From: Lachnospiraceae bacterium oral taxon 500
Lineage (GTDB): Bacteria; Bacillota; Clostridia; Lachnospirales; Vallitaleaceae
Assembly (NCBI GenBank): GCA_002999035.1
Contig: CP027241.1
Location: 124,001 to 188,000 of the forward strand
Length of the DNA: 64,000 bases
Direction: 5' to 3'
Below, piece after piece: positions 43,828 through 53,326 of this stretch. A program made the position numbers and the translations under genes. Each line of letters opens with the position of its first letter. The stretch's first letter is position 1. The notes below the pieces were generated by a model. The model searched no databases and was not told where the DNA came from. It worked only from the letters and a program-made list of their open reading frames with translations.

Positions 43828-44859
43828 TTAATAATTAAAAACAATCACTTGTTTGTCTATATCCACTTCTGCATCAACTCCAAATGGCATAATGCATCTC
43901 GGTGTTGCATGACCTATATTCAAGTTATAAACAATGGATAAATCTTTATTAGAGATTTCTTCTAATAAAATTTTCTTGTACTCATCATAGTATGTTTCGT
44001 TTTGAGGTTTTCCAACTAAAACACCCGAAAGTACATCAAATATTCCATACTCTTTTATAGTATTGATCATTTTTCTAAATAAGTCCGGATGAGGCTTTTT
44101 CTCACTGGTCTCTAGCAACAAAATTTTGTTTTTCCAATCTTCAAGTTTTGGAAATAAATGATATTTATTGCAAACCGATACTGTATCCTTAAATCTGGAG
44201 TTATCAAACACATTGTATATCGGCTCTAAGCAGCCTCCTAAAATCTTTCCTTTAAATATCGGCTTGCCGCTCAACAATTCGAATCCAGTGTTTGTATGCT
44301 TTTCCATATCAGTTCCGACCGCATTCTCACTAAAATCTTCTCTTTCCTGATACCAGACATCACTGGGCCGTATTTCTTTTATTTTCCCTGTTGTAATTAG
44401 CTCTTCAAAGTATTTTTGGGTATATGGCAGCATTTCATTAGAAAGTTCACATACATCCGGTAAAAATGCCTGTCCATAAAATGTTTTGATACCCACTTTA
44501 TTTAACATAAAATGATTCATAGTTGTATCGGAAAATCCTAAAAATATTTTTTGTTTGACGGCGCTTTCCAACTCGTTATTTTCAAACAAATAAGGTAACA
44601 ATCTGTATGTATCTTCTCCTCCGATTGCGCATAAAATCATATCAATTGAATCATCCTTAAAAGCCATTAAAAGATCATTTGCTCTGCTTTCGGGATGAGC
44701 CTCTATAAAGTCAATCCCTTTTAGTGCATGAGGCAAGAACTCAATCTCTATACCATATCTTTTTAATCTTTCTTTGCCTATTTTAAGTTCATGTTCAATA
44801 AAACTCTCTCCCATCATCCCACTGGATAAGCTGACAATTCCTATTTTTTTTACTTTCAT
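43828..44859 (-). CDS. S66 family peptidase (LD-carboxypeptidase / MccF-like)
   Basis: A 343-residue S66-fold protein. The elbow motif GGEDTYRLLPYL lies at residues 80-91, where relatives usually have Ser at the position of T84, and FLGFSDTT follows. Family members trim murein tetrapeptides or inactivate microcin C-type antibiotics. The possible loss of the Ser nucleophile leaves activity in doubt. The C-terminal domain carries the Glu/His region (..NLNIGHATPRCIMPFGVDAEVD). AT-rich. Confidence 0.8.
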   Translation of the reverse strand: MKVKKIGIVSLSSGMMGESFIEHELKIGKERLKRYGIEIEFLPHALKGIDFIEAHPESRANDLLMAFKDDSIDMILCAIGGEDTYRLLPYLFENNELESAVKQKIFLGFSDTTMNHFMLNKVGIKTFYGQAFLPDVCELSNEMLPYTQKYFEELITTGKIKEIRPSDVWYQEREDFSENAVGTDMEKHTNTGFELLSGKPIFKGKILGGCLEPIYNVFDNSRFKDTVSVCNKYHLFPKLEDWKNKILLLETSEKKPHPDLFRKMINTIKEYGIFDVLSGVLVGKPQNETYYDEYKKILLEEISNKDLSIVYNLNIGHATPRCIMPFGVDAEVDIDKQVIVFNY

Positions 44860-44977
44860 ATTCCATCCCTCTCCTGCGTATTCCGTTAAATAAACATAAA
44901 TTTATCTCTCCAGTAATTTTACATCCTGCGCCGCCCAAAAGAAGTTTTTCAAATTTCACAATTCAGACCTCGAAACA

Positions 44978-45014
44978 CAAAAAAGTCATCCTAAATTGCT
45001 ATGGTTTGACTTTT
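44978..45014 (-). terminator. Terminator after the S51-like peptidase gene
   Basis: On the minus strand AAAGTCA (45013-45007) pairs with TGACTTT (44988-44982), followed by further T residues. Confidence 0.55.
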
Positions 45015-45026
45015 ATTTCATGATCA

Positions 45027-45626
45027 CTACTCTCCAATTATATTGGATGATTGACCGTCAATGATAATAGCTTGATGATTGTTAATAGGACATATCTTCA
45101 AATCGGAAAACTCTTTTAAAATAGCAGCCGTAACTTTCTTAAATGGCGCTGTAAGATAATGCGGCAGGACATAAAAGTCAATCAAATTAAGTCCGTTATC
45201 ATCCGTTTGTGAATATCCTTCCGGCTTTTCATCCATTCTTTCAATATATGAAATATTTGGTGCACATATAATTGCTCCCGCCGACTCACCAATCATAAGT
45301 TTTCCCTTTTCCAACTCTTTCTTTAACAATTCAGCAACACCTGTCTTGCGTAATTGGTCAATAAGAAAAAATGAATTACCGCCGGTAAAATAAATAATAT
45401 TTGCATCTTCAAAAGCTGACTTTATCGTTGAAAAATCTTCCTTTGAAATATCAATCTCCGTAACAATCGCTCCCATTTTATTAAATAGTTTTCTTGCAGA
45501 ACCTACATATCCGGTATAGCCTTCATTAACAGAAGCCGTCGGTACAAAAACCACTTTTTTCATTTCAATTTCTTCTTTAATTAAATTTCCAACACCTGCA
45601 AAGTGCGAGCACAAAAATAATTTCAT
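45027..45626 (-). CDS. Peptidase S51 / dipeptidase E-like protein
   Basis: A 199-residue class I glutamine-amidotransferase-like fold. The nucleophile elbow GESAGA has S115, with YFTGGNSFFL before it and VLPHYL (H156) after it. Relatives cleave Asp-X dipeptides or cyanophycin fragments. Upstream, GGAGGAGA precedes the ATG. It is part of the AT-rich run and preceded by a decayed small ORF. Confidence 0.82.
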   Translation of the reverse strand: MKLFLCSHFAGVGNLIKEEIEMKKVVFVPTASVNEGYTGYVGSARKLFNKMGAIVTEIDISKEDFSTIKSAFEDANIIYFTGGNSFFLIDQLRKTGVAELLKKELEKGKLMIGESAGAIICAPNISYIERMDEKPEGYSQTDDNGLNLIDFYVLPHYLTAPFKKVTAAILKEFSDLKICPINNHQAIIIDGQSSNIIGE

Positions 45627-45662
45627 AACGATCTCCTCCGAAAATTCTAAATTTGCTAATCT

Positions 45663-45833
45663 CTAAAATCCGATATTTATATACCGACGCTCTCTAATCA
45701 CTTTTTGATATCCTCTATTTGATCCATTTGATAAAAGCGCTATTTGATCCGCATAATTTTCATCAACTCAAACTACTTCTTTCTCTTTTGGAAAATACAT
45801 CCTTATCCATAGAATAAAACTTGTTACAGACAT
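45663..45833 (-). pseudogene. Possible decayed small gene
   Basis: An ATG at 45831-45833 with TAGGAG upstream gives MSVTSFILWIRMYFPKEKEV, then stops at a TGA (45768-45770). The same frame stays open for 34 more codons (VDENYADQIALLSNGSNRGY...) to 45663. This looks like a short gene broken by one stop, or chance. I do not recognise it. Confidence 0.3.
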
Positions 45834-45852
45834 TCTCAACTCCTATAATCAT

Positions 45853-46015
45853 CAACTTCCAATTTGAAGCGCGCAAGCACAAATGAATGCGACCGCGCAG
45901 CGGGCATATTCATTTTGCGGCGCTTCACCAGACAGTCGGTTTGGCGTAGTAAAATCCGACGTCCTAAAAGGGCCGCGGCGAAAACTTTCATGCGTAGCAT
46001 TTGGTCTGGCGGTGA
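45853..46015 (-). repeat. Hairpin-rich cassette-type repeat, copy 1
   Basis: On the minus strand it begins TCACCGCCAGACCAAATGCT and ends GCTTCAAATTGGAAGTTG, the same ends as copy 2. The centre is longer and different (163 against 131 bases) but shares CCCGCTG-GCGGTCGCATTC. It fills most of the 45627-46041 gap. Confidence 0.75.
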
Positions 46016-46041
46016 ACAACTGGATGATAAACCGGAAGTTA

Positions 46042-46644
46042 TTAAATATTCTCTTTAAACCAGTTATCTAAAAAAGCCATTTGTTCCTCTGTATGAAACC
46101 AATGTCCCCCATCTCTCATTGTTGTTAGATTTGCATTTATTTTATTAGCAAAATTTGTCATCGTATCTACTGATATTATATTGTCGTTATCAGCAAAAAG
46201 AATATTTGTTGGTATATCCCAATGTATAGTATTCTTCCTAACATAGCTCAAGTATTGCCAAGATAAAGATTCACCGAAAGAAGTTTCAATTTCTTTCTTT
46301 AAGATGAGTTCATCTTCAGTTATATTTTCACATTTCATCCTATTCAAAATTATTCTTTCCATATCAACAACTGGCGAAATCAGCATTGCTTTTTCGATAG
46401 GCATATCTGATAAAGATATTAGTGAAAAATATGCTCCTATGCTATTCGCAATTAAATAGATTTTATTATATTTAGAAATGATGGAGTTGAAATAATTGAT
46501 AAACTCAATTTTAGCATCCCACGGGTTTAATGATTTATAATCAAATCCAATTATTTCAAAGTTATCATCAAAAAATTGTTTATAGTGATTAGCTTCTTCT
46601 GCATTACCACCCTTACCATGAACATATATAACAACATTTTTCAT
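46042..46644 (-). CDS. Alpha/beta hydrolase
   Basis: A 200-residue serine hydrolase: HGKGG near the start (9-13), nucleophile S68 in ANSIG, and a likely catalytic His in GGHWFH near 179. The acid is probably in FADNDN. It is small, like YdeN- or RBBP9-type hydrolases. Substrate unknown. It begins 24 bases after the GNAT gene stops, so the two could form one transcription unit. Confidence 0.82.
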   Translation of the reverse strand: MKNVVIYVHGKGGNAEEANHYKQFFDDNFEIIGFDYKSLNPWDAKIEFINYFNSIISKYNKIYLIANSIGAYFSLISLSDMPIEKAMLISPVVDMERIILNRMKCENITEDELILKKEIETSFGESLSWQYLSYVRKNTIHWDIPTNILFADNDNIISVDTMTNFANKINANLTTMRDGGHWFHTEEQMAFLDNWFKENI

Positions 46645-46668
46645 TCAAAGCCCTCTACAACTTCTAAT

Positions 46669-47136
46669 TTATCGATGCTTTTCTAATCTTATCAACAACT
46701 CCTCATCCGGTTCTGTGATGCCGCCTTTAAATGTGTAGCCCATTTTTAAGTAAAAAGGCGTTGCTGTTATGGAGGCTGGTATCTCTATTCTTTTTGCCCG
46801 AAGGAAGTATTCATCTTGTTCCAGAGTCTCAATGATTTTTCGGCCAATCCCTTTTCCTTGATATTCAGGGAGCACGAAGATTGTAAACAGGCTGCTTTCA
46901 TTCTCATAATCCCAATAAGGACCTATTGCACCACAGCCAATGATTCGATTTTCATCACACACAACATAAAAATGAGTCCATTTCGCACGCTCTAAGATAT
47001 TTTTCGGTTGCAAATTTTGAACACTATTTTCAATGTATTCGATTGTATAGTCTTTGATGTTGACTTCTCTTAACGTTTTAGCAATCAAATTTGATACTTC
47101 TTCCGCCTCTTCCGGCAGAAATCTTCTTATAATCAT
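46669..47136 (-). CDS. GNAT family N-acetyltransferase
   Basis: A 155-residue acetyltransferase with the acetyl-CoA loop QGKGIGRKIIETLEQD and the conserved LFTIFVLPEY strand before it. The start at 47134-47136 (MIIRRFLPEEAEE) begins right after the repeat's GTTGGGGGATATT end. A longer reading to 47250 would translate the repeat itself (..LRASNWKL..) and is rejected. Target unknown. Confidence 0.88.
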   Translation of the reverse strand: MIIRRFLPEEAEEVSNLIAKTLREVNIKDYTIEYIENSVQNLQPKNILERAKWTHFYVVCDENRIIGCGAIGPYWDYENESSLFTIFVLPEYQGKGIGRKIIETLEQDEYFLRAKRIEIPASITATPFYLKMGYTFKGGITEPDEELLIRLEKHR

Positions 47137-47145
47137 AATATCCCC

Positions 47146-47276
47146 CAACTTCCAATTTGAAGCGCGCAAGCATAAAGGAATGCGACCGCACAGCGGGCAT
47201 ATTTCTTTTGCGGCGCCGCGCCGGCAGACAAAGAGCACGAAGTGCAGCAAATGCGGAGCATTTGGTCTGGCGGTGA
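47146..47276 (-). repeat. Hairpin-rich cassette-type repeat, copy 2
   Basis: A 131-base unit. On the minus strand: TCACCGCCAGACC, a CAAATGC-TCC-GCATTTG hairpin, GCAC-TTC-GTGC, a CCGC-TGT-GCGG hairpin and the end GCTTCAAATTGGAAGTTG, then the GNAT ATG 11 bases later. Position and hairpins resemble integron attC sites, though the classical outer RYYYAAC core is not obvious. Confidence 0.75.
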
Positions 47277-47298
47277 AAACTCTCCGATAATTTTTGCT

Positions 47299-47796
47299 TT
47301 ATCTATCACTAATTTCTTTAGCTAATCTACTCTTTGACAGTTTTCCATTTTTAATACGTTTCAATAAAACCAAAGGATTATAACTGTACGATAATCGTAT
47401 TTTGTAATAGTTTATCCACTCAATTACTGCAAATGTCAAAATAAAAATTGCAAGCAGCATTACACTAACATTAACATAATTAAATATAATTACCGGAGCG
47501 CCAAAGCATAATAAAACAAAATCAATAATTCTAAGTATACCATATATCTTTCTTGTATTTGTTCTGGCAAATTGCGGCACAGATAACCTCTTTAACAAAA
47601 TCAACCAATATATTGAACCTTGAATAAGAATCAAACTCAATACAGTTAAGGGATATAAAATAGAAATCAACATCTTTGTATTTAACAGCCGCTCTTTTAA
47701 AGTAAAAAAACATACCCAAAATGATATAACAGCCGCAAGTTCCCCTGTCCATAATTTTGTAAGTTCATGCTTTATCTTATTTTTTGGCAATCTCAT
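47299..47796 (-). CDS. Integral membrane protein of unknown function
   Basis: 165 residues with four probable membrane helices (about 17-34, 44-66, 90-110 and 112-130) and a basic C-terminus (RIKNGKLSKSRLAKEI). The ATG at 47794-47796 has GAGGA upstream and is preferred over the TTG at 47838. AT-rich, and the first gene of the cassette-like run. I do not recognise the family. Confidence 0.65.
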   Translation of the reverse strand: MRLPKNKIKHELTKLWTGELAAVISFWVCFFTLKERLLNTKMLISILYPLTVLSLILIQGSIYWLILLKRLSVPQFARTNTRKIYGILRIIDFVLLCFGAPVIIFNYVNVSVMLLAIFILTFAVIEWINYYKIRLSYSYNPLVLLKRIKNGKLSKSRLAKEISDR

Positions 47797-47851
47797 GCTT
47801 TTCCTCTGCAGCTTCCACTTTATCCCCTCAACTATCAATCCCTGTCATTTA

Positions 47852-49351
<1,500 letters not shown>

Positions 49352-49394
49352 TTATTGCCAAAGCTCTGTTCCCAAGTTTTTACCAATCGCGCGT

Positions 49395-49760
49395 TCAAAA
49401 CGCTCTATTTCTTCCTCTGCGTCTTTGTTCGCCGACCGACATAAAATATCGCTATGCAGACGCGCCCTTTTTCATATTAAATCGCGCCCAAACCTTTCGC
49501 TTTCTTCCTCCGCATCTTGTTCGCCGACTAACATAAAATATCGTTATGCCGCCGCGCCTTTTTCATATTAAATCACGCCCAAAACTCTCTGTTTCTTCCT
49601 CTGCGTCTTTATTTGCCGGCCGACATAAAATATCGTTATGCGCCGCGCCTTTTTCCATATTAAATCACGCCCAAAACTCTCTATTTCTTCCTCTGCGTCT
49701 TTGTTCGCCGGCCGACATAAAATATCGCTATGCAGACGCGCCTTTTTCATATTAAATCGC
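49395..49760. repeat. Four tandem copies of a 92-bp repeat
   Basis: The marker ACATAAAATATCG recurs at 49439, 49531, 49623 and 49715, exactly 92 bases apart. The whole unit (TTTCTTCCTCTGCGTCTTTG.. and ..TTTTTCATATTAAATC) is repeated about four times with few differences. Since 92 is not a multiple of three it cannot be one repeated protein. The last copy overlaps the stop codon of the DUF1667 gene. It fills the whole gap before glpK. Confidence 0.92.
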
Positions 49761-50117
49761 TTTCATACTGCGGCTGGCCAAAATATCGGCCGGCAACCCG
49801 CACACATTTTTAATCACAACTTCCCGCAAATTAACCGGAGCGGTCACTGTAACGCTGTTAATCGCCGCCATCACCTGCGGAATCATCTCTTTGGGGATGC
49901 TCTCCGAGGTAATCACCGGCAGCCGCGGGTAGCGCCCGTTTTCCACCCGAACCGTTGAAGTCAGCATCCGCATCGGCATCCGGCACTCCTCGGCGGCATA
50001 CTTTCTCCCCCGGCCGCAGCGGTTCCCCGCCACCGCCTGCAAATTGCCCGCTTCGTCCGTCCGAACCTGAAGCTCACAGCCAACCGGACAAACAATACAA
50101 ATAAACTTTTCATCCAT
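49752..50117 (-). CDS. DUF1667 protein (putative iron-sulfur subunit)
   Basis: A 121-residue protein starting MDEKFICIVCPVGCEL with cysteines CIVCPVGC, then NRCGRG and EECRMP; another Cys lies near the end. DUF1667 proteins accompany GlpA-like and FAD-oxidoreductase genes in clostridial glycerol operons and probably carry electrons. I chose the ATG at 50115-50117 (AGGAGG 12 bases upstream). The extra N-terminal frame up to 50273 translates a duplicated end of the preceding gene. Confidence 0.85.
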   Translation of the reverse strand: MDEKFICIVCPVGCELQVRTDEAGNLQAVAGNRCGRGRKYAAEECRMPMRMLTSTVRVENGRYPRLPVITSESIPKEMIPQVMAAINSVTVTAPVNLREVVIKNVCGLPADILASRSMKAI

Positions 50118-50186
50118 TTCTATTCTTTTCCTCCTGCCAAATCCGGCATTTTTTCTCTTTTCGCCCAAGCCAGCACGCCGCCGGAC

Positions 50187-50260
50187 TCCTATTTGAACTT
50201 CGCCCTGCAAACCGGCTAATTCTTCGTTGGTTAAGCTCATATTTTTTTCCGCCGGAATCA
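50187..50260 (-). repeat. Duplicated 3' end of the upstream oxidoreductase gene
   Basis: On the minus strand this translates LIPAEKNMSLTNEELAGLQG then EVQIGVRRR. It copies the real gene end at about 50301-50379 (LIPAEMERITLTADELNGLQ then GEIQIEVQQRG). It is a diverged tandem duplication of about 75 bases lying between the two genes. Confidence 0.85.
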
Positions 50261-50283
50261 GAACCTGTGTCAAACCGAAACCG

Positions 50284-51537
50284 TCAACCGCGCTGCTGAA
50301 CCTCTATCTGAATTTCGCCCTGCAAACCGTTTAATTCGTCGGCGGTTAAGGTTATCCTTTCCATTTCCGCCGGAATCAAATGTTTCTTCTTTACCGATTT
50401 TACCGCGTTTCCGTCTATTTTAACAACCAGTTCCACATTTTCCATCACCCCGGTCACGCGAAAAGAAAAGGTTACATCCGCTCCCTGATTTTTGCGCACC
50501 CGCTGCGGCAGCACATAGCCAATCCCCGCACCGGCTACGGCTGCTGCTTCTTCCGCCTGTGCTAAGTACCCCTGCAAATAAGCGGCGGCGCTGCGGCCGG
50601 CATGCAGCCCTTCTTCGCTGACAAAATCAACCACGTCATGCACATGCAGCACATTGCCGCAGGAAAAAATGCCCCGACATTCGGTTTCATTGGCTTCATT
50701 CACCAGTGCACCCTTGGTTTTCGGCGACAGGCCGAGGCCCGCATTTTGACTGAGCTGATTTTCCGGAATCAGTCCGACCGACAGGAGCAGCGTATCGCAG
50801 GCAAAGTCCTTTTCCGTTCCGGCAATCGGCCGGAGCTTCTCGTCAACCTGACTCAGCTGAATTCCGCTGACCCGGTCGCGGCCGTACACATTAGTGACGG
50901 TATGGCTTAAATACAGGGGGATGTCAAAATCCCGCAGACATTGCTGAATGTTTCGAGGCAGCCCGTTGGAATACGGCATAATCTCGGCTACACCCAGCAC
51001 CTGTGCTCCCTCCAGCGCCATTCTTCTGGCCATAATCAAACCAATGTCGCCGCTGCCCAAAATAAATATTTTTTTACCAACCAAATAGCCCTCCATATTC
51101 AAATAGCGCTGTGCCGTTCCCGCCGTCCAAACCCCGGCCGGCCGATAGCCCGGAATATGAATCGCGCCCCGGGTTCTTTCCCGGCAGCCCATGGCCAGCA
51201 CCACCGCTTTAGCCTGAATCTGCTGATAACCGCTTTCGGCATTGGTATAAGTAATCACCTTATCCGGAGAAATATCCAGCACCATGGTATCCAGCCGGTA
51301 AGGAATCCGGTATTCTTCTATTTTATCGGCCCAGCGTTCGGCATATTCCGGCCCCGATAATTCTTCCTTAAAATAATGCAGACCAAAGCCGTTATGAATG
51401 CATTGCAGCAAAATGCCGCCCAGTTCTTTATCCCTTTCCAGAATTAAAATATCCCTGATCCCCGCTTCATACGCCCCGCAAGCGGCAGCCATGCCGGCGC
51501 TGCCTCCGCCGATAATTGCCAAGTCAACCGTTTTCAT
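50284..51537 (-). CDS. FAD/NAD(P)-dependent oxidoreductase (GlpB-position)
   Basis: A 417-residue two-dinucleotide flavoprotein: FAD site LAIIGGGSAGMAAACGAYEAG at the start, NAD site KIFILGSGDIGLIMARRMALEG at about 163-184, and GIFSCGNVLHVHDVVDFV. It fills the place of GlpB beside the GlpA-like dehydrogenase and likely passes electrons from glycerol-3-phosphate oxidation to NAD or another carrier. It overlaps the GlpA-like gene by 14 bases. The C-terminal 60 residues (VTFSFRVTGVMENVELVVK...) are a small extra beta domain. Confidence 0.88.
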   Translation of the reverse strand: MKTVDLAIIGGGSAGMAAACGAYEAGIRDILILERDKELGGILLQCIHNGFGLHYFKEELSGPEYAERWADKIEEYRIPYRLDTMVLDISPDKVITYTNAESGYQQIQAKAVVLAMGCRERTRGAIHIPGYRPAGVWTAGTAQRYLNMEGYLVGKKIFILGSGDIGLIMARRMALEGAQVLGVAEIMPYSNGLPRNIQQCLRDFDIPLYLSHTVTNVYGRDRVSGIQLSQVDEKLRPIAGTEKDFACDTLLLSVGLIPENQLSQNAGLGLSPKTKGALVNEANETECRGIFSCGNVLHVHDVVDFVSEEGLHAGRSAAAYLQGYLAQAEEAAAVAGAGIGYVLPQRVRKNQGADVTFSFRVTGVMENVELVVKIDGNAVKSVKKKHLIPAEMERITLTADELNGLQGEIQIEVQQRG

Positions 51538-52993
51538 GCTCCGCTCCTTTCGCCTGTTTGGTTTCCTCCACTAGCAGCGGACTGCGCCCGCTGTCATACA
51601 GAATCTCCAGCGGAGAAACGCCCAGTTCCCGGGCCAGCAGCTCAACCACTCGCGGCTCGCAAAAACCGCCCTGACACCGGCCCGAACCCGGCCGAACCCT
51701 CTTTTTCACAGCTTTAACCGTTCTGGCGCCAACCGGCCTCTGGATACAGTCAATGATTTCGCCCTCGCTGACCGATTCGCAACGGCAAATAATCCGACCG
51801 AAGCGCTCGTCAGCCGCCACATATTGATTTTTTTCCTCTAAGCTCTTGCCGCCCAGCCGAACCGGCGGCCGCCGGTTTTGATAATTTTCTTTCCGCGGAT
51901 AGCCTTCCTTAGCCCCAATCAGTTCCTCAGCAATATACCTGCCGATTGCCGGTGCCGCCGTCAGACCCGGCGACTCAATTCCAATCGCCTGAATAAAGCC
52001 GGGATAATTTTCTTCCTCGCGAACAACAAAATCACCGCTGCTGCCGGTTGGCCGAAGTCCGGCAAAGCTGCGGATGACTTTATCAAACGGGATGTTTTTA
52101 ACAGTCTTAGTCAGCGCCTGCCGGATAAAATCCAGGCGGCTCCGCTCCGTGCCGACATTTTCTTTATCGGTTATTTCCTCCGAATCCGGCCCGAGCAGGA
52201 CATTATCATGAATCGTCGGAATTGCCAGAATCCCCTTGCCCAGCTTAGACGGCACCGGATAGATCGGCCGGCTGACCAAGGGCTGAATCGCATTATCCAG
52301 CACAAAATATTCCCCCCGCCGCGGCGTAATCCGAAACTCGGCCGCCGGCGCAAGCAAGCGGTAAATATCATCGCCGTGCACTCCCGCGCAGTTGACTACA
52401 TAGCGGCTGCGCCGGATATTTTGTTGCCCGTCCCGCTCCGTCGTCACTTCGTAATGATCTTCCATCCGCTTAATGGCGGTTACTCTTTCATTCAGCTCTA
52501 ATTCGCAGCCGTTTAAAACCGCTTCCTCCATCAGTCCCAAGGTAATCTCCCACGGATCAACCACGCCGGTGCTCGGCAAAGACAAGACCCGGATTACCTG
52601 ATCGCTTAAGTTTGGCTCCAGCTTTCTGGCGGCTTCCCCATCCATTTCTTGGCAGGGGATTCCGCGATCGGCGGCCTGCTGTTTTAGCTGTTTTAAAGTT
52701 TCCGTTTCCTCGGTACTCACCGCCACCACAAAAGCACCGGTCTGCCGGTAAAGGACATGCAGATGGCGGCACAATTCCGGGTACATCCGATTGCCTTCCA
52801 CATTAAATCTGGCTTTTAAGGTGCCCGGATGCGGATCATGCCCGGAATGAACGATGCCGCTGTTGGCAATTGACGTTCCTTCCGCCACGTCATTTTCCTT
52901 CTCCAAGACCGTTACTTTGCAGTCGTAGTGCGACAGGTAATAGGCAACTGCCGCTCCAATCACCCCTGCGCCGATTACCGTAACATCAATCAT
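51524..52993 (-). CDS. glpA: GlpA-like glycerol-3-phosphate dehydrogenase with BFD iron-sulfur domain
   Basis: A 489-residue protein with a DAO-type FAD domain (VTVIGAGVIGAAVAYYLSHY, then GTSIANSGIVHSGHDP). It ends with a BFD-like [2Fe-2S] domain near 395-450 (ICRCESVSEGEI ... GSGRCQGGFC). It oxidises glycerol 3-phosphate to dihydroxyacetone phosphate. The ATG at 52991-52993 follows AGGAAAG; the longer frame from 53095 lies inside the promoter leader. It is the first gene of the operon glpA, FAD-oxidoreductase, DUF1667, glpK. Confidence 0.9.
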   Translation of the reverse strand: MIDVTVIGAGVIGAAVAYYLSHYDCKVTVLEKENDVAEGTSIANSGIVHSGHDPHPGTLKARFNVEGNRMYPELCRHLHVLYRQTGAFVVAVSTEETETLKQLKQQAADRGIPCQEMDGEAARKLEPNLSDQVIRVLSLPSTGVVDPWEITLGLMEEAVLNGCELELNERVTAIKRMEDHYEVTTERDGQQNIRRSRYVVNCAGVHGDDIYRLLAPAAEFRITPRRGEYFVLDNAIQPLVSRPIYPVPSKLGKGILAIPTIHDNVLLGPDSEEITDKENVGTERSRLDFIRQALTKTVKNIPFDKVIRSFAGLRPTGSSGDFVVREEENYPGFIQAIGIESPGLTAAPAIGRYIAEELIGAKEGYPRKENYQNRRPPVRLGGKSLEEKNQYVAADERFGRIICRCESVSEGEIIDCIQRPVGARTVKAVKKRVRPGSGRCQGGFCEPRVVELLARELGVSPLEILYDSGRSPLLVEETKQAKGAEHENG

Positions 52994-53118
52994 TTTTTCT
53001 TTCCTTTCCGCAGAAAATAATATAAAAAGACGCAAAACAAGCCTTTTCTTATTTTTTGCGTCTTTCCGTTCTCTTGACGATTTCACTGAATCCATAAAAA
53101 GTCTATTAACTTGTCTTT

Positions 53119-53146
53119 ATTATAGCATTTTAAGCGGCAATGTCAA
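53119..53146 (-). promoter_or_regulatory. Promoter of the glp operon
   Basis: On the minus strand TTGACA (53146-53141) and TATAAT (53124-53119) with a 16-base spacer. Four CACTA repeats spaced exactly 11 bases apart lie just upstream (53169-53206). Confidence 0.85.
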
Positions 53147-53168
53147 CTAAAAGATGATTTGCTTTTTA

Positions 53169-53212
53169 CACTATTATTTCACTATTTTTTCACTAAAATT
53201 TCACTATTTCCG
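53169..53212. promoter_or_regulatory. Four helically phased CACTA repeats
   Basis: CACTA occurs at 53169, 53180, 53191 and 53202, each followed by an AT-rich tract, with an exact 11-base period. On the transcribed strand the motif is TAGTGAAA, starting 23 bases upstream of the glp -35. One face of the helix would carry all four, suggesting a cooperative regulator site or an upstream curved element. Confidence 0.65.
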
Positions 53213-53271
53213 ATTTTAAAAACTGACCCCAACCTTCTTCGTTATTCCATCATCCGATGAAAACTTAAGCA

Positions 53272-53314
53272 CAAAAAAAAAGCCTGTTTCTGTACTGCCG
53301 CCAGAAAAGAAGCT
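53272..53314 (-). terminator. Terminator of the fused spermidine-synthase-like gene
   Basis: On the minus strand AGCTTCTTTTCTG pairs with CAGAAACAGGCT (minor mismatches), then nine T. Confidence 0.7.
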
Positions 53315-53326
53315 CCCCGAAGCCCT

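Noticed and set aside
47137-47250. N-terminal extension of the GNAT protein
   Set aside because: The 38 extra residues translate the hairpin-rich repeat, and the family start is at 47136.
49568-49750. Repeated-sequence ORFs on both strands before glpK
   Set aside because: The 92-base period is not a multiple of three, so no stable protein repeat exists; the DNA itself is the repeat.
49395-49760. CRISPR array
   Set aside because: The copies are contiguous 92-base units without distinct spacers, and no cas genes are present.
50118-50273. N-terminal extension of the DUF1667 protein
   Set aside because: It translates a duplicated end of the preceding gene; the family begins at MDEKFICIVCPVGCEL.
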